DNA of 22,145 nt from JANMCE01 sp031360915 (GCA_031360915.1 JANMCE010000149.1:1-22145), one strand, 5' to 3'; shown: positions 1-7,203, counted from the stretch's first letter. The notes: generated from the letters alone by a model not told the origin. Translations and numbers: made by a program.

Positions 1-2
1 CC

Positions 3-296
3 GAACGACGCGGACCCTCACTCCGGGCCCGCCACTTCGGATTCGTGTTCCAGGACTTCAACCTCCTCGGCGCCCTGTCCGCCGCCGAGAACGTCACCCT
101 CGCCGGCATCACCGGCCGCGACGCCCGCCAGCTGGCCACCACCGCCCTCGAACGAGTCGGCCTCGGCCACCGCACCAATTTCCGTCCCGACTAACTCTCC
201 GGCGGCGAGAAACAACGCGTCGCCATCGCCAGCGCCCTCATCAACAACCCCGCCGTCATCCTCGCCGACGACCAACACCACGGCACCCTCGAATTC
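3..296 (+). pseudogene. ABC transporter ATP-binding protein, decayed fragment
   Basis: Frame 3 reads as the middle of a MacB/LolD-type ABC ATPase. A Q-loop segment (FGFVFQDFNLL) is followed by the helical region and the signature LSGGEKQRVAIASAL. Directly before the signature, at 192-194, is an in-frame TAA where the family normally has Glu or Gln. The Walker B region reads VILADDQHHGTLE instead of the usual LADEPTGxLD form, so the catalytic Glu is also lost. The 5' end lies outside the window and the similarity ends near 296. Two independent lesions make this a pseudogene; a single sequencing error would not explain both. Such ATPases normally pair with an FtsX/MacB-type permease, which is not in view. 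Confidence 0.8.
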
Positions 297-426
297 GTGG
301 GCAAGCCACCCAACCCGGCCCACACCGGCTGTTCCTACATTCTCCGCCCCAGGCAAGGTCCACACCGCAGAGTTCACGATCAACGCCGCATAGGCCAACG
401 ACCGTCAAGTCGCGACGATCAGGCCT

Positions 427-642
427 GTGTGCGCCACCGGCCCAACGAGACGGTCGCCCTGCCCGAACCTGGCCACCGCCATCAAGATCGCCGGGTTCGC
501 CGCTGTCGCCGCGTTCGTGGTGAGCATCTGTACCGTGTACCCGTTGGGCGCACATGGGTGCCCAACGGCAACCCTCAATCTGCTCGGCTGGGGTTGGCTT
601 CGCAACGGTGAACGCTCACTCGTCGAAACGAGTCGACGATGG
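427..642 (+). other. Stretch without a convincing gene; possible membrane-anchor remnant
   Basis: The stretch 297-644 has no convincing complete gene. In one plus-strand frame, positions 469-546 encode a hydrophobic segment (KIAGFAAVAAFVVSIC) that looks like the N-terminal anchor of a small secreted protein. The reading then becomes low-complexity and runs antisense into the gene ending at 645. It lies directly after the ABC pseudogene, so it is most simply debris from the same decay. No ribosome-binding site or promoter is evident. Confidence is low that it was ever a gene of its own. Confidence 0.2.
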
Positions 643-644
643 TC

Positions 645-1058
645 TTACGAGCGCACGATTGCGTCGAGCATCGCCTGCATTCTCGCCTGCGACTCGGCGG
701 TTTGGGACTTGAGCATTTCTGGTGCGTTGTGGATCTGGTTGAGGATCGCCCGGCCTGACTTGCTGTCCTCGCCGCTGGTCGCCCAGTCGATTCTGTCGTC
801 GTTGCCGGTGATTCGGTAGGTGAGGAAGCGGCAACATGCCGACTCTCGGGTGACGAGATCGAGGATCCAGTCGCGGACGCCGGGCTTCGCCGCGAAGTGG
901 AAGGTGGTCGAGGTCTGGGCTCGGCTGCGGTCAACGAGTGTGTGGGCGAACAGCCGACCGTATTCGGCGAGTCGATCTTCGGGGGTGTCGGTCGCGGTGA
1001 TCATGTCACAGACGATCGGGGCGTTCGGGAGGTCATCAATGGTGGGGATTTCGTTCAT
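645..1058 (-). CDS. Small CC-motif protein of a MerR-linked family
   Basis: This 137-aa soluble protein has no signal peptide or membrane segment. Its central motif ESACCRFLTYRI closely resembles the C-terminal domain of the MerR-like protein at 1566-2045 (EQECCRFFSFAI). Both are followed by a strand-rich stretch and a short C-terminal helix. In actinobacteria this domain often appears fused behind a MerR HTH, or alone next to metal-response genes. The vicinal cysteines suggest thiol or metal binding, which is inference; the biochemical role is unknown. It is divergent from the merR gene at 1120 and is driven by a MerR-type promoter at 1066-1096. The ATG at 1056-1058 lies 7 bases past the -10 box, so the transcript is probably leaderless. 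Confidence 0.75.
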   Translation of the reverse strand: MNEIPTIDDLPNAPIVCDMITATDTPEDRLAEYGRLFAHTLVDRSRAQTSTTFHFAAKPGVRDWILDLVTRESACCRFLTYRITGNDDRIDWATSGEDSKSGRAILNQIHNAPEMLKSQTAESQARMQAMLDAIVRS

Positions 1059-1065
1059 GCGACCA

Positions 1066-1096
1066 ACGTAAACTCTGGACTTTACTCCGGAGTCAA
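1066..1096 (-). promoter_or_regulatory. MerR-type promoter/operator for the CC-motif gene
   Basis: Read on the minus strand, -35 TTGACT (1096-1091) and -10 TTACGT (1071-1066) are separated by 19 bases, the over-long spacer typical of MerR-activated promoters. The spacer and its edges hold a dyad, ACTCCGGA / TCCAGAGT (arms at 1093-1086 and 1079-1072), with one mismatch. The expected start of transcription falls at or next to the ATG at 1058. The divergent merR gene at 1120 is the obvious regulator. Confidence 0.75.
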
Positions 1097-1119
1097 GAAG
1101 AATCTTTCGGAGGGTTCCT

Positions 1120-1488
1120 GTGAAGATCGGCGAGTTGGCAACCAGATCGGCGGTTTCGATCGACGCAGTTCGGTTCTACGAGCGACGAGGGGTCTTACCG
1201 CGAGCCGATCGCACCGCGTCCGGGTACCGGACGTTCAACGACGGCGACGTGGACCGCCTTGCGTTGGTGCGTCAACTGCAAGATCTCGGTTTGACCCTCG
1301 ACGAAGTTGTCGAAGTGTTACAAGCCTTCGACCGGGGTGGCGCGACCGGTGCGTCGGAACGTTGGCGGCTGGAGGCCGTCGCAACCCGGATCGATGAACG
1401 GATCCGGCTGCTCCAAACGACACGTCGCACGATCACCGCCGCACTCGCAGCCTGCGACACCGGCTGGTGCGGACTCGAATCGAACTGA
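1120..1488 (+). CDS. MerR family transcriptional regulator
   Basis: This 122-aa protein has a typical MerR winged HTH in residues 1-70 (MKIGELATRSAVSIDAVRFY, then SGYRTFNDGDVDRL), followed by a dimerization helix (about 80-115). The GTG start at 1120 follows a strong Shine-Dalgarno GGAGGG at 1109-1114. The usual MerR metal-site cysteine at the start of the dimerization helix is absent. The only cysteines are near the C-terminus in the pattern CDTGWC, so the effector could be a metal or thiol-reactive agent bound through this pair. It is divergent from the CC-motif gene, and the dyad at 1072-1093 between them is its likely operator. A terminator hairpin overlaps its stop codon. The family call is secure; the inducer is unknown. 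Confidence 0.92.
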   Translation: MKIGELATRSAVSIDAVRFYERRGVLPRADRTASGYRTFNDGDVDRLALVRQLQDLGLTLDEVVEVLQAFDRGGATGASERWRLEAVATRIDERIRLLQTTRRTITAALAACDTGWCGLESN

Positions 1489-1517
1489 CGGCACCGGGAA
1501 GAGCATGCCGTTTTTTT
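1488..1517 (+). terminator. Rho-independent terminator after merR
   Basis: Left arm ACGGCA (1488-1493) pairs with right arm TGCCGT (1506-1511) across a 12-base loop and runs into seven T residues (1511-1517). The stem begins at the last base of the merR stop codon. T-tract terminators are uncommon in GC-rich genomes, so this one stands out. It insulates the next promoter, which begins only 11 bases downstream. Confidence 0.65.
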
Positions 1518-1527
1518 GCGATAACCC

Positions 1528-1558
1528 TTGACCTTCAAGTGGACTTGAAGGTTTACCA
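1528..1558 (+). promoter_or_regulatory. MerR-type promoter/operator of the 1566-2868 operon
   Basis: -35 TTGACC (1528-1533) and -10 TTACCA (1553-1558) are separated by 19 bases. Inside lies a perfect 8-bp inverted repeat, CCTTCAAG (1532-1539) and CTTGAAGG (1544-1551), with a 4-base centre. This is a textbook MerR-family operator. The GTG start at 1566 is only 8 bases past the -10 box, so the mRNA is expected to be leaderless. Whether the shortened MerR protein it drives can still bind here is open. Confidence 0.85.
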
Positions 1559-1565
1559 TCGTGGG

Positions 1566-2045
1566 GTGACATCGACGTACAACATCAATGAGGTTGCCCG
1601 GCGTAGCGGTTTCACGCCGGCCACGCTGCGCTATTACGAGGACATCGGCCTGGTGCCGTCGGTGACGCGTACTGATTCGGGCTACCGCCAGTACGGCGAC
1701 GAGGTGCTCGATCGTCCGATTACGTCGACCACGGGCGACGCGGACGTCGCGATCGCGTGCACCGCAACAGCCCAATCAGCAACCAAAGCGCTTCAGGAAC
1801 GGGGCGACCTTCTTGCCTCGCAGCACGATTCGATCGTTCGGTGCGCGATTGCCCGTGGGGTCCGCGTGCGATTCGGTTCGGGGATAGACATTGGCGAACT
1901 GGCCCGCCTGACGCTTGCCGAGCAGGAGTGCTGCCGTTTCTTCTCGTTCGCGATCACCGTCGATCGGCGTGGCGTCGGGTTGGAAGTGGTCGCTCCCGAC
2001 GACGCGCTGCCGAGCGTCCATGCCCTGTTCGGAGTGCCGGTATGA
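1566..2045 (+). CDS. MerR-like regulator lacking the dimerization helix, fused to CC domain
   Basis: This is a 159-aa protein. Residues 1-50 are a clean MerR HTH (INEVARRSGFTPATLRYYED, SGYRQYGDEVLDR). In full-length relatives a long coiled dimerization helix and cysteine-rich loop follow. Here the sequence passes straight to about 20 nondescript residues and then a C-terminal domain (about 70-159) with the motif LAEQECCRFFSFAI, related to the protein at 645-1058. The protein therefore seems to carry an in-frame internal deletion of very roughly 60-90 residues. MerR proteins bind as dimers, so function may be lost or altered. The GTG at 1566 is chosen because the HTH starts there and it fits the promoter at 1528. 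It overlaps the next gene by ATGA. Original role probably mercury or related thiophilic-metal sensing (inference). Confidence 0.8.
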   Translation: MTSTYNINEVARRSGFTPATLRYYEDIGLVPSVTRTDSGYRQYGDEVLDRPITSTTGDADVAIACTATAQSATKALQERGDLLASQHDSIVRCAIARGVRVRFGSGIDIGELARLTLAEQECCRFFSFAITVDRRGVGLEVVAPDDALPSVHALFGVPV

Positions 2046-2308
2046 AATCGAACCGCCAACAGCTCGTCGGTGTCGGCGTCGCTGGCGTGGCCTGCGCCGC
2101 GTGCTGTGCGGGACCCGTGATCGGTTTCCTCACAGCGCTCGGCATCGGCACCGCAGTCGGGCTGGGCGGGTCGGTGCTCGCCGGGGTGATCGTCGCCGTC
2201 GCCGGGATACTTCTGGTGCGTCGCCGACGTCATGCTCGCCAAGCCGCGTGCGCCACCTCATCCACGAGCGTTTCGGTTGCCGCTCCGACGCTGCGAGCGA
2301 GGACATGA
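2042..2308 (+). CDS. Small MerT-like membrane protein with CC motif
   Basis: This 88-aa peptide starts by ATGA overlap with the upstream regulator gene. Residues 9-31 form one membrane helix containing the motif CAACCAGP, and about 36-60 form a second, followed by a basic Arg/His cluster (RRRRHAR) at the cytoplasmic edge. The vicinal-cysteine motif in the first helix is the hallmark of small mercury transport proteins such as MerT and MerF, which pass Hg(II) into the cell for reduction. No mercuric reductase is visible in the window, so mercury specificity is inference. It could equally handle another thiophilic metal. It is probably co-transcribed with 1566-2045 and 2305-2868. Confidence 0.65.
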   Translation: MKSNRQQLVGVGVAGVACAACCAGPVIGFLTALGIGTAVGLGGSVLAGVIVAVAGILLVRRRRHARQAACATSSTSVSVAAPTLRART

Positions 2309-2868
2309 GCCGGATCGGCGTTATCGCCAGTCGCTGGTTCCTCAGCGTGCTGCTGGTCGTTGGAGCCGCGCTGTTCATTGCTGGCGTGGCCGCCGAACGC
2401 AGCAACGGGCACACCGAAACAACGGGACCTGCGGCGAGCGCGACGACGGCACCCAACACGCATGTTGAAGGTTCCGGTAGCGAAGAAAATGAGACCGCAA
2501 CGACGAACGCCACCGAACCGGTCGGTCACACGGAAACCCCGCGGCATGTCGAAACGGCCGCGTCCTCCGAATCGACCGAGGGTCACCTGTTGGGAGTGAA
2601 CCTCGAATCGAACGGTGTCGTCGCCGTCGGCGTGATCATCTCGCTGGCCTTCGCAGCGTTGGCATGGTGGCGGCGATCCAGACTGCTGCTCGTCGTCATC
2701 GTCGCGTTCACGTTGGCCTTCGCCATCTTCGATATCGCAGAAGTCGCCCACCAGGCCAACGTCTCGCACGGTGGCGTCGCCGCGCTGGCCGCGCTCGATG
2801 CACTGGCGCACCTCTCTGCTGCAGCCGTCGCGGTCGGGTTACTCCGAACCCACCTGGCGGATGAATGA
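2305..2868 (+). CDS. Four-helix membrane protein with His/Thr-rich extracellular loop
   Basis: This 187-aa protein has a first membrane helix at residues 11-30. A long polar linker (about 31-100) follows, rich in Thr, Glu, Ala and Ser, with five His residues. Three further helices lie near 104-121, 126-143 and 157-180. The ATG overlaps the preceding stop as ATGA, making it the third gene of the MerR-promoter operon. I do not recognise the family. The architecture and context suggest a membrane accessory for metal handling, with the His/acidic linker outside the cell, which is inference. The gene ends 11 bases before the end of the convergent PAP2 remnant, and no terminator is visible between them. 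Confidence 0.7.
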   Translation: MSRIGVIASRWFLSVLLVVGAALFIAGVAAERSNGHTETTGPAASATTAPNTHVEGSGSEENETATTNATEPVGHTETPRHVETAASSESTEGHLLGVNLESNGVVAVGVIISLAFAALAWWRRSRLLLVVIVAFTLAFAIFDIAEVAHQANVSHGGVAALAALDALAHLSAAAVAVGLLRTHLADE

Positions 2869-2879
2869 GGTCAACGCGA

Positions 2880-3166
2880 CTAAGCCGGTCGTGCCGAGAT
2901 AAGCCGACCAACCGCGCTCGGTTGGAGTCGATCCAGTATCCGACGGATCAGTGGGATGACGTATCGGCCGCCGATCAGCCCGATCAACCCACCGAAGGCC
3001 AGTCCGGCGATCACGTCACCCGGGTAATGAGCGCCAACGTAGACCCGGATGAACGCCATCAGGAAAGCGAGCCCGACCGCGATGTAGCGGATACGGCGAC
3101 GGGTCAGCCACAGGCCACCGGCGATCGCTCCGGACACGGTGGCATGATCGCTCGGAAAAGAGGCTG
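2880..3166 (-). pseudogene. PAP2 family phosphatase, 5' truncated
   Basis: The C-terminal part of a PAP2 (phosphatidic acid phosphatase type 2) membrane enzyme is present. Motif C2 appears as SFPSDHATVSGA and motif C3 as RVYVGAHYPGDVIAG, giving the His-Asp catalytic pair. Two membrane helices and a basic tail follow. The first conserved motif (KxxxxxxRP) and the N-terminal helices are absent. Upstream of SFPSDH the reading continues for about 20 codons in frame, to a possible start near 3221, but that stretch is antisense to the BlaI-like coding sequence and is not PAP2-like. A breakpoint near 3160-3170 therefore removed the 5' half. A short product from 3221 could be translated but would lack one catalytic motif. 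Confidence 0.8.
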
Positions 3167-3495
3167 TCCTGACGGTGCTGTGGTCGTCCCCCGACCCGAT
3201 GATCCCCGGCGAGGTCCTCACCAGCCTCGACGCCGACCTCGCCTACAGCACGGTAATGACGGTCCTGGTGCGGCTGGAACGCAAAGGAATCATCGTGCGG
3301 TCCCGCCGCGGCCGCGCCTATGCATACCGGTCGGTTGTCGCTGAATCCGACGTCGTCACCGAGCAGGTCCGCCGCATCCTGCGCGACGCCACTGACCGGG
3401 GCACGGTCGTTCACGCCTTTCTCGCCGGGCTCGAACCAGCCGACGAAACCCTGTTACGCGAACTCCTCGACCAAGCCGATCGCGACCGAACTTGA
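3160..3495 (+). pseudogene. BlaI/MecI family repressor, 5' truncated
   Basis: The frame reads EAVLTVLWSSPDPMIPGEVL and then LAYSTVMTVLVRLERKGI and RGRAYAY, the winged HTH of the BlaI/MecI (Penicillinase_R) family, followed by the C-terminal dimerization helices. The family's first few residues and its normal start codon are missing. In frame there is a TGA at 3145-3147, and the first usable start is a GTG at 3175 inside the first helix. The 5' edge coincides with the broken PAP2 gene, so a deletion joined the two. A 106-aa product from GTG 3175 may still be made but would lack part of helix 1. The M56 peptidase remnant follows after one base, the usual blaI-blaR order. Confidence 0.8.
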
Positions 3496-3496
3496 A

Positions 3497-3760
3497 ATGA
3501 ACGCTGTCGTCTACCTGCCGATTCTGCTCAGCATCCTTCTGGTCCCGACCGGCAGGATCGTCACCGTTCGCGTCCCGCCACGCACCGCAGCGCGTGCGGT
3601 GGTCGGTGCGACCGTTGCGACGGCTGCCGCGGCAACCGGTTCGATTCTGCTGTTGGCCTGGTCTCTGGCGGCACGGGTTCCGCAAGTCGCCGCCAAAGGC
3701 CACTGGCGTAGCCTCACTAACCGCGATCGTCAGCGTTGCCTTGGCATCGCACAGCACTGA
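3497..3760 (+). pseudogene. M56/BlaR1-like peptidase, N-terminal remnant
   Basis: ATG 3497 lies one base after the BlaI-like stop. The 87-aa product has a first membrane helix (about residues 3-17), a basic loop, a second helix (about 30-58) and a segment ARVPQVAAKGHWRSLT. This resembles the N-terminal membrane region of actinobacterial M56 peptidases that act as BlaR1-like sensors. The zinc motif HExxH and most of the protein are absent. After about residue 73 hydrophobic coding continues in another frame (about 3715-3800), indicating a frameshift followed by a deletion. Together with the BlaI remnant this was a repressor/sensor-protease pair. Confidence 0.6.
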
Positions 3761-3829
3761 GCGAACCTTTGAAACCCTGATCTCGGTCGCAGACGGTCAC
3801 AGCGGCTGACCACTACAGTTTGCCTGGTC

Positions 3830-4231
3830 ATGTTTCTACGGTGGTTGATCATTGGTGTGGTCGCGCTGACCGCGTCGTGGGTCGTGATGATCATCCTGGC
3901 CCGTCGCCTCCCGCCCGGCCTGGCGAAGGACCTGGCGACCGTCCTGCCCGCCTGCGTCACCACCGCCCGCCGACTCCGCAAAGACCCCCGCGTACCCAAG
4001 CGAGTAAAACTCGCGGTCGGGTTCGCCGGCCTGTGGGTGCTGTCACCCATCGACCTCATCCCCGAATTCTTACCCGTCATCGGTCCCCTCGACGACATCG
4101 TCGTCGTGGCCCTCGCCCTGCGCTACGCGGCCCGACACATCCCACCCGAAGCGCTCATCGAAGCGTGGCCCGCCGAACGACGGATCCTCGAACGCCTCGC
4201 CCCCGCCACAGCGACCCAACCCAACAACTAG
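3830..4231 (+). CDS. DUF1232 (YkvA-like) membrane protein
   Basis: This is an intact 133-aa protein with an N-terminal membrane helix (residues 4-25), a basic amphipathic region, and the DUF1232 core VLSPIDLIPEFLPVIGPLDD (about residues 68-87). The core is followed by a hydrophobic helix and an acidic-basic tail. The SPIDLIPxxxPxxGxLDD pattern is diagnostic of the family. Its biochemical role is unknown; the segment is thought to insert in the membrane. The ATG at 3830 begins directly with the membrane helix and no good Shine-Dalgarno is present. A TACAGT at 3813-3818 lies a little far upstream for a leaderless start. It stands alone; a 233-base gap with no gene follows. Confidence 0.85.
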   Translation: MFLRWLIIGVVALTASWVVMIILARRLPPGLAKDLATVLPACVTTARRLRKDPRVPKRVKLAVGFAGLWVLSPIDLIPEFLPVIGPLDDIVVVALALRYAARHIPPEALIEAWPAERRILERLAPATATQPNN

Positions 4232-4464
4232 CCACCCCACCTGCGCAGCAGCGAGCTGTGTATCCGTGTGTCGCGACCCGATTCGATTTCCAACACGGTC
4301 GACCGAGGCTCGATACCCCGTCCCGTCGCTCAAACCTTCGCCGTAACCTGCCGCTCACGCTCCGTTCTGCCCGCCAAACCGGGGAAACGACCCCTTCTCA
4401 AGTTTGGATCAAAGGAGTACGGTGGTCAGTAGGCGGGCCGTCGGCTCGGAAAGGGTGGCGGCTC

Positions 4465-6135
4465 GTGAAATCGAAAATCGTCGGTGTCATTGCTGGGTTT
4501 GGCGTTCTGATTGCGGGGGCCGGCGCGGCCATGGCCCTCAGCCCAACGTCCGACCAGCGGGCGAACGAACCGCAGGTACAGGGCGCGCCATCTTCGAACA
4601 CCTCTGCCGTGTTCCCCACGAACAAGCAGAACGAACCAACCATCGCGCTCAACCCCGCCGACACTCGTTTCCTCATCGCTGGCTCGAACGACGAACAGCG
4701 CCAGCCGGCATGTGGCCCGGGCCCGGTGCGCGGCGCAACCATTCCGTCCGACTGCTCCTTTTTCCCGAACGTCGGCACGTCGGGCATCTTCACATCGAGT
4801 GACGGTGGAACCACATGGGTCAACCGCGGCCTGCTCGACGACCAGGCCTCGTGGCAGGGCTTCGGCGCGCTGTCGAACGGCGATCCGGTAATCGCCTACG
4901 GCCCGAAGCCGGACGCAGCTGGTCGCTTCTCGTGGGCCAACGGTGCGCGGGCGTACTACTCAAGCCTTGCGTTCTTCCCCGGTGCAAAGGGAACCATGTC
5001 GATCATCGTCAGCACCTCCGACGACAACGGCGTCACCTGGACCGCGCCCGTTCTGGCGACGTCGAAATCGAGTGCCGTCGACTTCAACGACAAGAACTGG
5101 ATCGCCGTCGACACGACACCAGCGAGCCCGTTCTTCGGTCGGACGTATCTGAGTTGGACCGAGTTCCGTTCGAACACCGCGAAGGGCAACGGCAGTGAGC
5201 CGGTCATGGTGGCGTCCTCTGCCGATGGCGGCGCGTCGTTTGGCGCACCGAACCAACTCTCGCCGGCGGGCAACAACGGAACGGGCAACGGTCGCCAGGG
5301 CTCGTCGGTCACCACCGGGCCCGACGGGTCGGTGTACGTGGCGTTCGAGCAGGGCTTCTCGCAGGTTGTGGCCATCTCGCGCGACGGCGGCAAGTCATAC
5401 ACCCGACCGATCACGATGGGGCTGGTGACCGACATCCACGACCCCATCCCCGGTGCCAACTTCCGCACCGACAGTTTCCCCACCATTTCCGCTGACCCGC
5501 GCGTGGGCAACACCACCGTGTATGCATCGTGGTCGAACCGCACCGCAAGCGGAGGCCGCATGATCGTCGTGACCTCGACTGACAAGGGCGCCACTTGGGG
5601 AGGCCCGGCTCAGGTTTCGGGCGCTGAGGGTTACGCCTTCTTCCAAGGGCTAGACGTGACCGAATCGGGTAAGGCCGTCGTGGCATACCAGGTGCTCAAC
5701 GCCGTCAACCCGGCCACGTTCGGCACGGGCAACGCCCGGATAGACACCTACGCCGTGTCGAAGCCGGCAGGCGGTTCATGGACCCTTCCGGTGAAACTGA
5801 ACACCACGTCCTCCGACCCAGCCGTGAGCGCGCAGAACAACCTGCAACGGCAGTTCTGGGGTGACTACAACACGCTCGTCGCAACAGATGCGGCTGCGTG
5901 GTTCATCTCCACCGACAGCCGCACCGGCGTTGGTTGCTCCGACGTCGACGCCTATCAGAAGTATCTGATCGACAATGGCCTGGCGACCCACGGAGACATG
6001 GCCGATCGGCTTAGCCAACACGCAACCGGCGTGAACCCGGCACTCTCCGACCCGTCGGTGAAGCCCGCACCACCGGCCGTGTGCCCGTCTCAGTTTGGCA
6101 ACACCGACGTCTACGTCGCCAAGTTCGTCCCATAA
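4465..6135 (+). CDS. Secreted sialidase-like beta-propeller protein with Asp-box repeats
   Basis: This 556-aa protein has a signal peptide (KSKIVGVIAGFGVLIAGAGA, then AMALS; residues 2-26). Five Asp-box motifs (SxDxGxTW type) follow: SSDGGTTW near 111, TSDDNGVTW near 184, SADGGASF near 252, SRDGGKSY near 305 and STDKGATW near 371. These are the turns of a sialidase/BNR-type beta-propeller. The catalytic Arg triad cannot be assigned by eye, so true sialidase activity is unproven; many relatives are uncharacterised surface glycan-binding proteins. GTG 4465 is chosen because the signal peptide starts there, with GGGTGG at 4453-4458 as ribosome site. The stronger AAAGGAG (4411-4417) points at a GTG in a different frame. 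Monocistronic by context. Confidence 0.85.
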   Translation: MKSKIVGVIAGFGVLIAGAGAAMALSPTSDQRANEPQVQGAPSSNTSAVFPTNKQNEPTIALNPADTRFLIAGSNDEQRQPACGPGPVRGATIPSDCSFFPNVGTSGIFTSSDGGTTWVNRGLLDDQASWQGFGALSNGDPVIAYGPKPDAAGRFSWANGARAYYSSLAFFPGAKGTMSIIVSTSDDNGVTWTAPVLATSKSSAVDFNDKNWIAVDTTPASPFFGRTYLSWTEFRSNTAKGNGSEPVMVASSADGGASFGAPNQLSPAGNNGTGNGRQGSSVTTGPDGSVYVAFEQGFSQVVAISRDGGKSYTRPITMGLVTDIHDPIPGANFRTDSFPTISADPRVGNTTVYASWSNRTASGGRMIVVTSTDKGATWGGPAQVSGAEGYAFFQGLDVTESGKAVVAYQVLNAVNPATFGTGNARIDTYAVSKPAGGSWTLPVKLNTTSSDPAVSAQNNLQRQFWGDYNTLVATDAAAWFISTDSRTGVGCSDVDAYQKYLIDNGLATHGDMADRLSQHATGVNPALSDPSVKPAPPAVCPSQFGNTDVYVAKFVP

Positions 6136-6198
6136 GGGAGCGGTAGCTATTGCTCACCTGAGGAATCGCCCAACGAAACGATCCAAGAGCCCAGCATT

Positions 6199-6412
6199 TT
6201 AGCCGAGAAGCAGGGCTAAGAGTGGTGCGCGCATGGCCCACACGGTGCGGTTGTGGTCGACGATGTTTCGGGTGGCGATGATCCAGTAGTTGTAGAGGCC
6301 TTCGATCACCTTTGCCTCGCCCTGCCAGCCTTCGGGCCATCGCGGCGCCGATGGCGTTCTCCGTGAGTTGGGTGAAGTTGGGCGATGGCAGTCCGGCACG
6401 CACTCGCGTCAT
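6199..6412 (-). pseudogene. Frame-broken coding remnant, family unknown
   Basis: Two minus-strand frames with coding-like codon use adjoin here. From 6412 one frame reads LPSPNFTQLTENAIGAAM. Near 6340-6320 coding passes to another frame reading PEGWQGEAKVIEGLYNYWII, then ATRNIVDHNRTVWAMRAPLL, ending at the stop at 6199-6201. The split suggests a single-base indel in one original gene. The upstream stretch contains an 8-G run (6441-6448), a possible slippage or sequencing trouble spot. I do not recognise the family. It lies downstream of, and in the same direction as, the gene at 6532-7119. The 119 bases between hold no clear gene. Confidence 0.4.
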
Positions 6413-6531
6413 CTCGCATCGCTTCAGCGTACGAAAACGGGGGGGGTTCTGGTACGTCTACCTCCCCAAAACCGTTGCTGTTCTGGCGTTGAGGTTTGTC
6501 CCCCGTGCCCCAACAGCAGGCTTTCATCCGG

Positions 6532-7119
6532 CTACCATGGGAACAGTCGGGACGCATCTGCGCGCGGCCAGTGCGCAGCGATCGCGTCGAACCGTGCACG
6601 CGCCTGACCGGCGTTGCCGGTGGAGCATTCCAAGTCCCGTTCAGCGGCCCAAGCCGTCCAGGATTGGTAAGCGCGGACATGATGCCCGGCGTCGGTATGG
6701 ATGCCCGCGCCGTAGGCGAGGAGTCGATCGTCGAGTTGGGCTGCGAACTTCTTCCGGGCCTTGTCGAATACCACGGGTTGGGTAGCCGCCTCCACCGTTT
6801 CCAACATCATCAACGTCACCGGGTCGACACGGTGGAGCTGCCATGGGTCACGGGCGTGTCCGACATTGCAGAGGTCCTGCCACAACGAGCGGGCAACGAG
6901 GGTGTTCTTTCTGCGCACCAACTTGACGGTGGCGACCTCACCATCGATGTCCTCGATTGCGTTGAAAATCAGGTTGGACTTGGGGTGCGACCACCACGAT
7001 CCTTCCACCGGTTGACCGACGATCAACGTCGTGACCGATGGCAGCATCCGGTCGTGCACAAGCAGGAGCCCCGATCGATTAACCGTGTCCAAGATCAGCT
7101 GCGCAAGATCGTCGATCAC
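6532..7119 (-). CDS. Conserved protein of unknown function
   Basis: This 195-aa protein has no signal peptide or membrane helix. The N-terminal half is well structured, with a motif EGSWWSHPKSNLIFNAIED near residues 39-57. A strand-rich segment with KLVRRKNTLVARSLWQDL follows, then a helical region and an Arg/Ala-rich C-terminal half. I believe the WWSHPKGxxIF-type motif recurs in small uncharacterised bacterial proteins, but I cannot assign a function. The start is GTG at 7119 with GAGAGA (about 7128-7123 on the minus strand) as a weak ribosome site. Codon use is high-GC like the neighbours and the frame is unbroken, so it is likely a real gene. Confidence 0.65.
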   Translation of the reverse strand: MIDDLAQLILDTVNRSGLLLVHDRMLPSVTTLIVGQPVEGSWWSHPKSNLIFNAIEDIDGEVATVKLVRRKNTLVARSLWQDLCNVGHARDPWQLHRVDPVTLMMLETVEAATQPVVFDKARKKFAAQLDDRLLAYGAGIHTDAGHHVRAYQSWTAWAAERDLECSTGNAGQARARFDAIAAHWPRADASRLFPW

Positions 7120-7203
7120 ATCATTCTCTCAGCACCAAGATCGTGTTCATCGGCTTCGTGGAGGTGCGAATTCAGGTGGCGCAGCCCCCTTTAGCGTCAC
7201 ACA

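Noticed and set aside
4404..4802. Frame after the strong AAAGGAG at 4411
   Set aside because: The GTG it serves opens an Arg-rich shadow of the sialidase-like gene; no domain.
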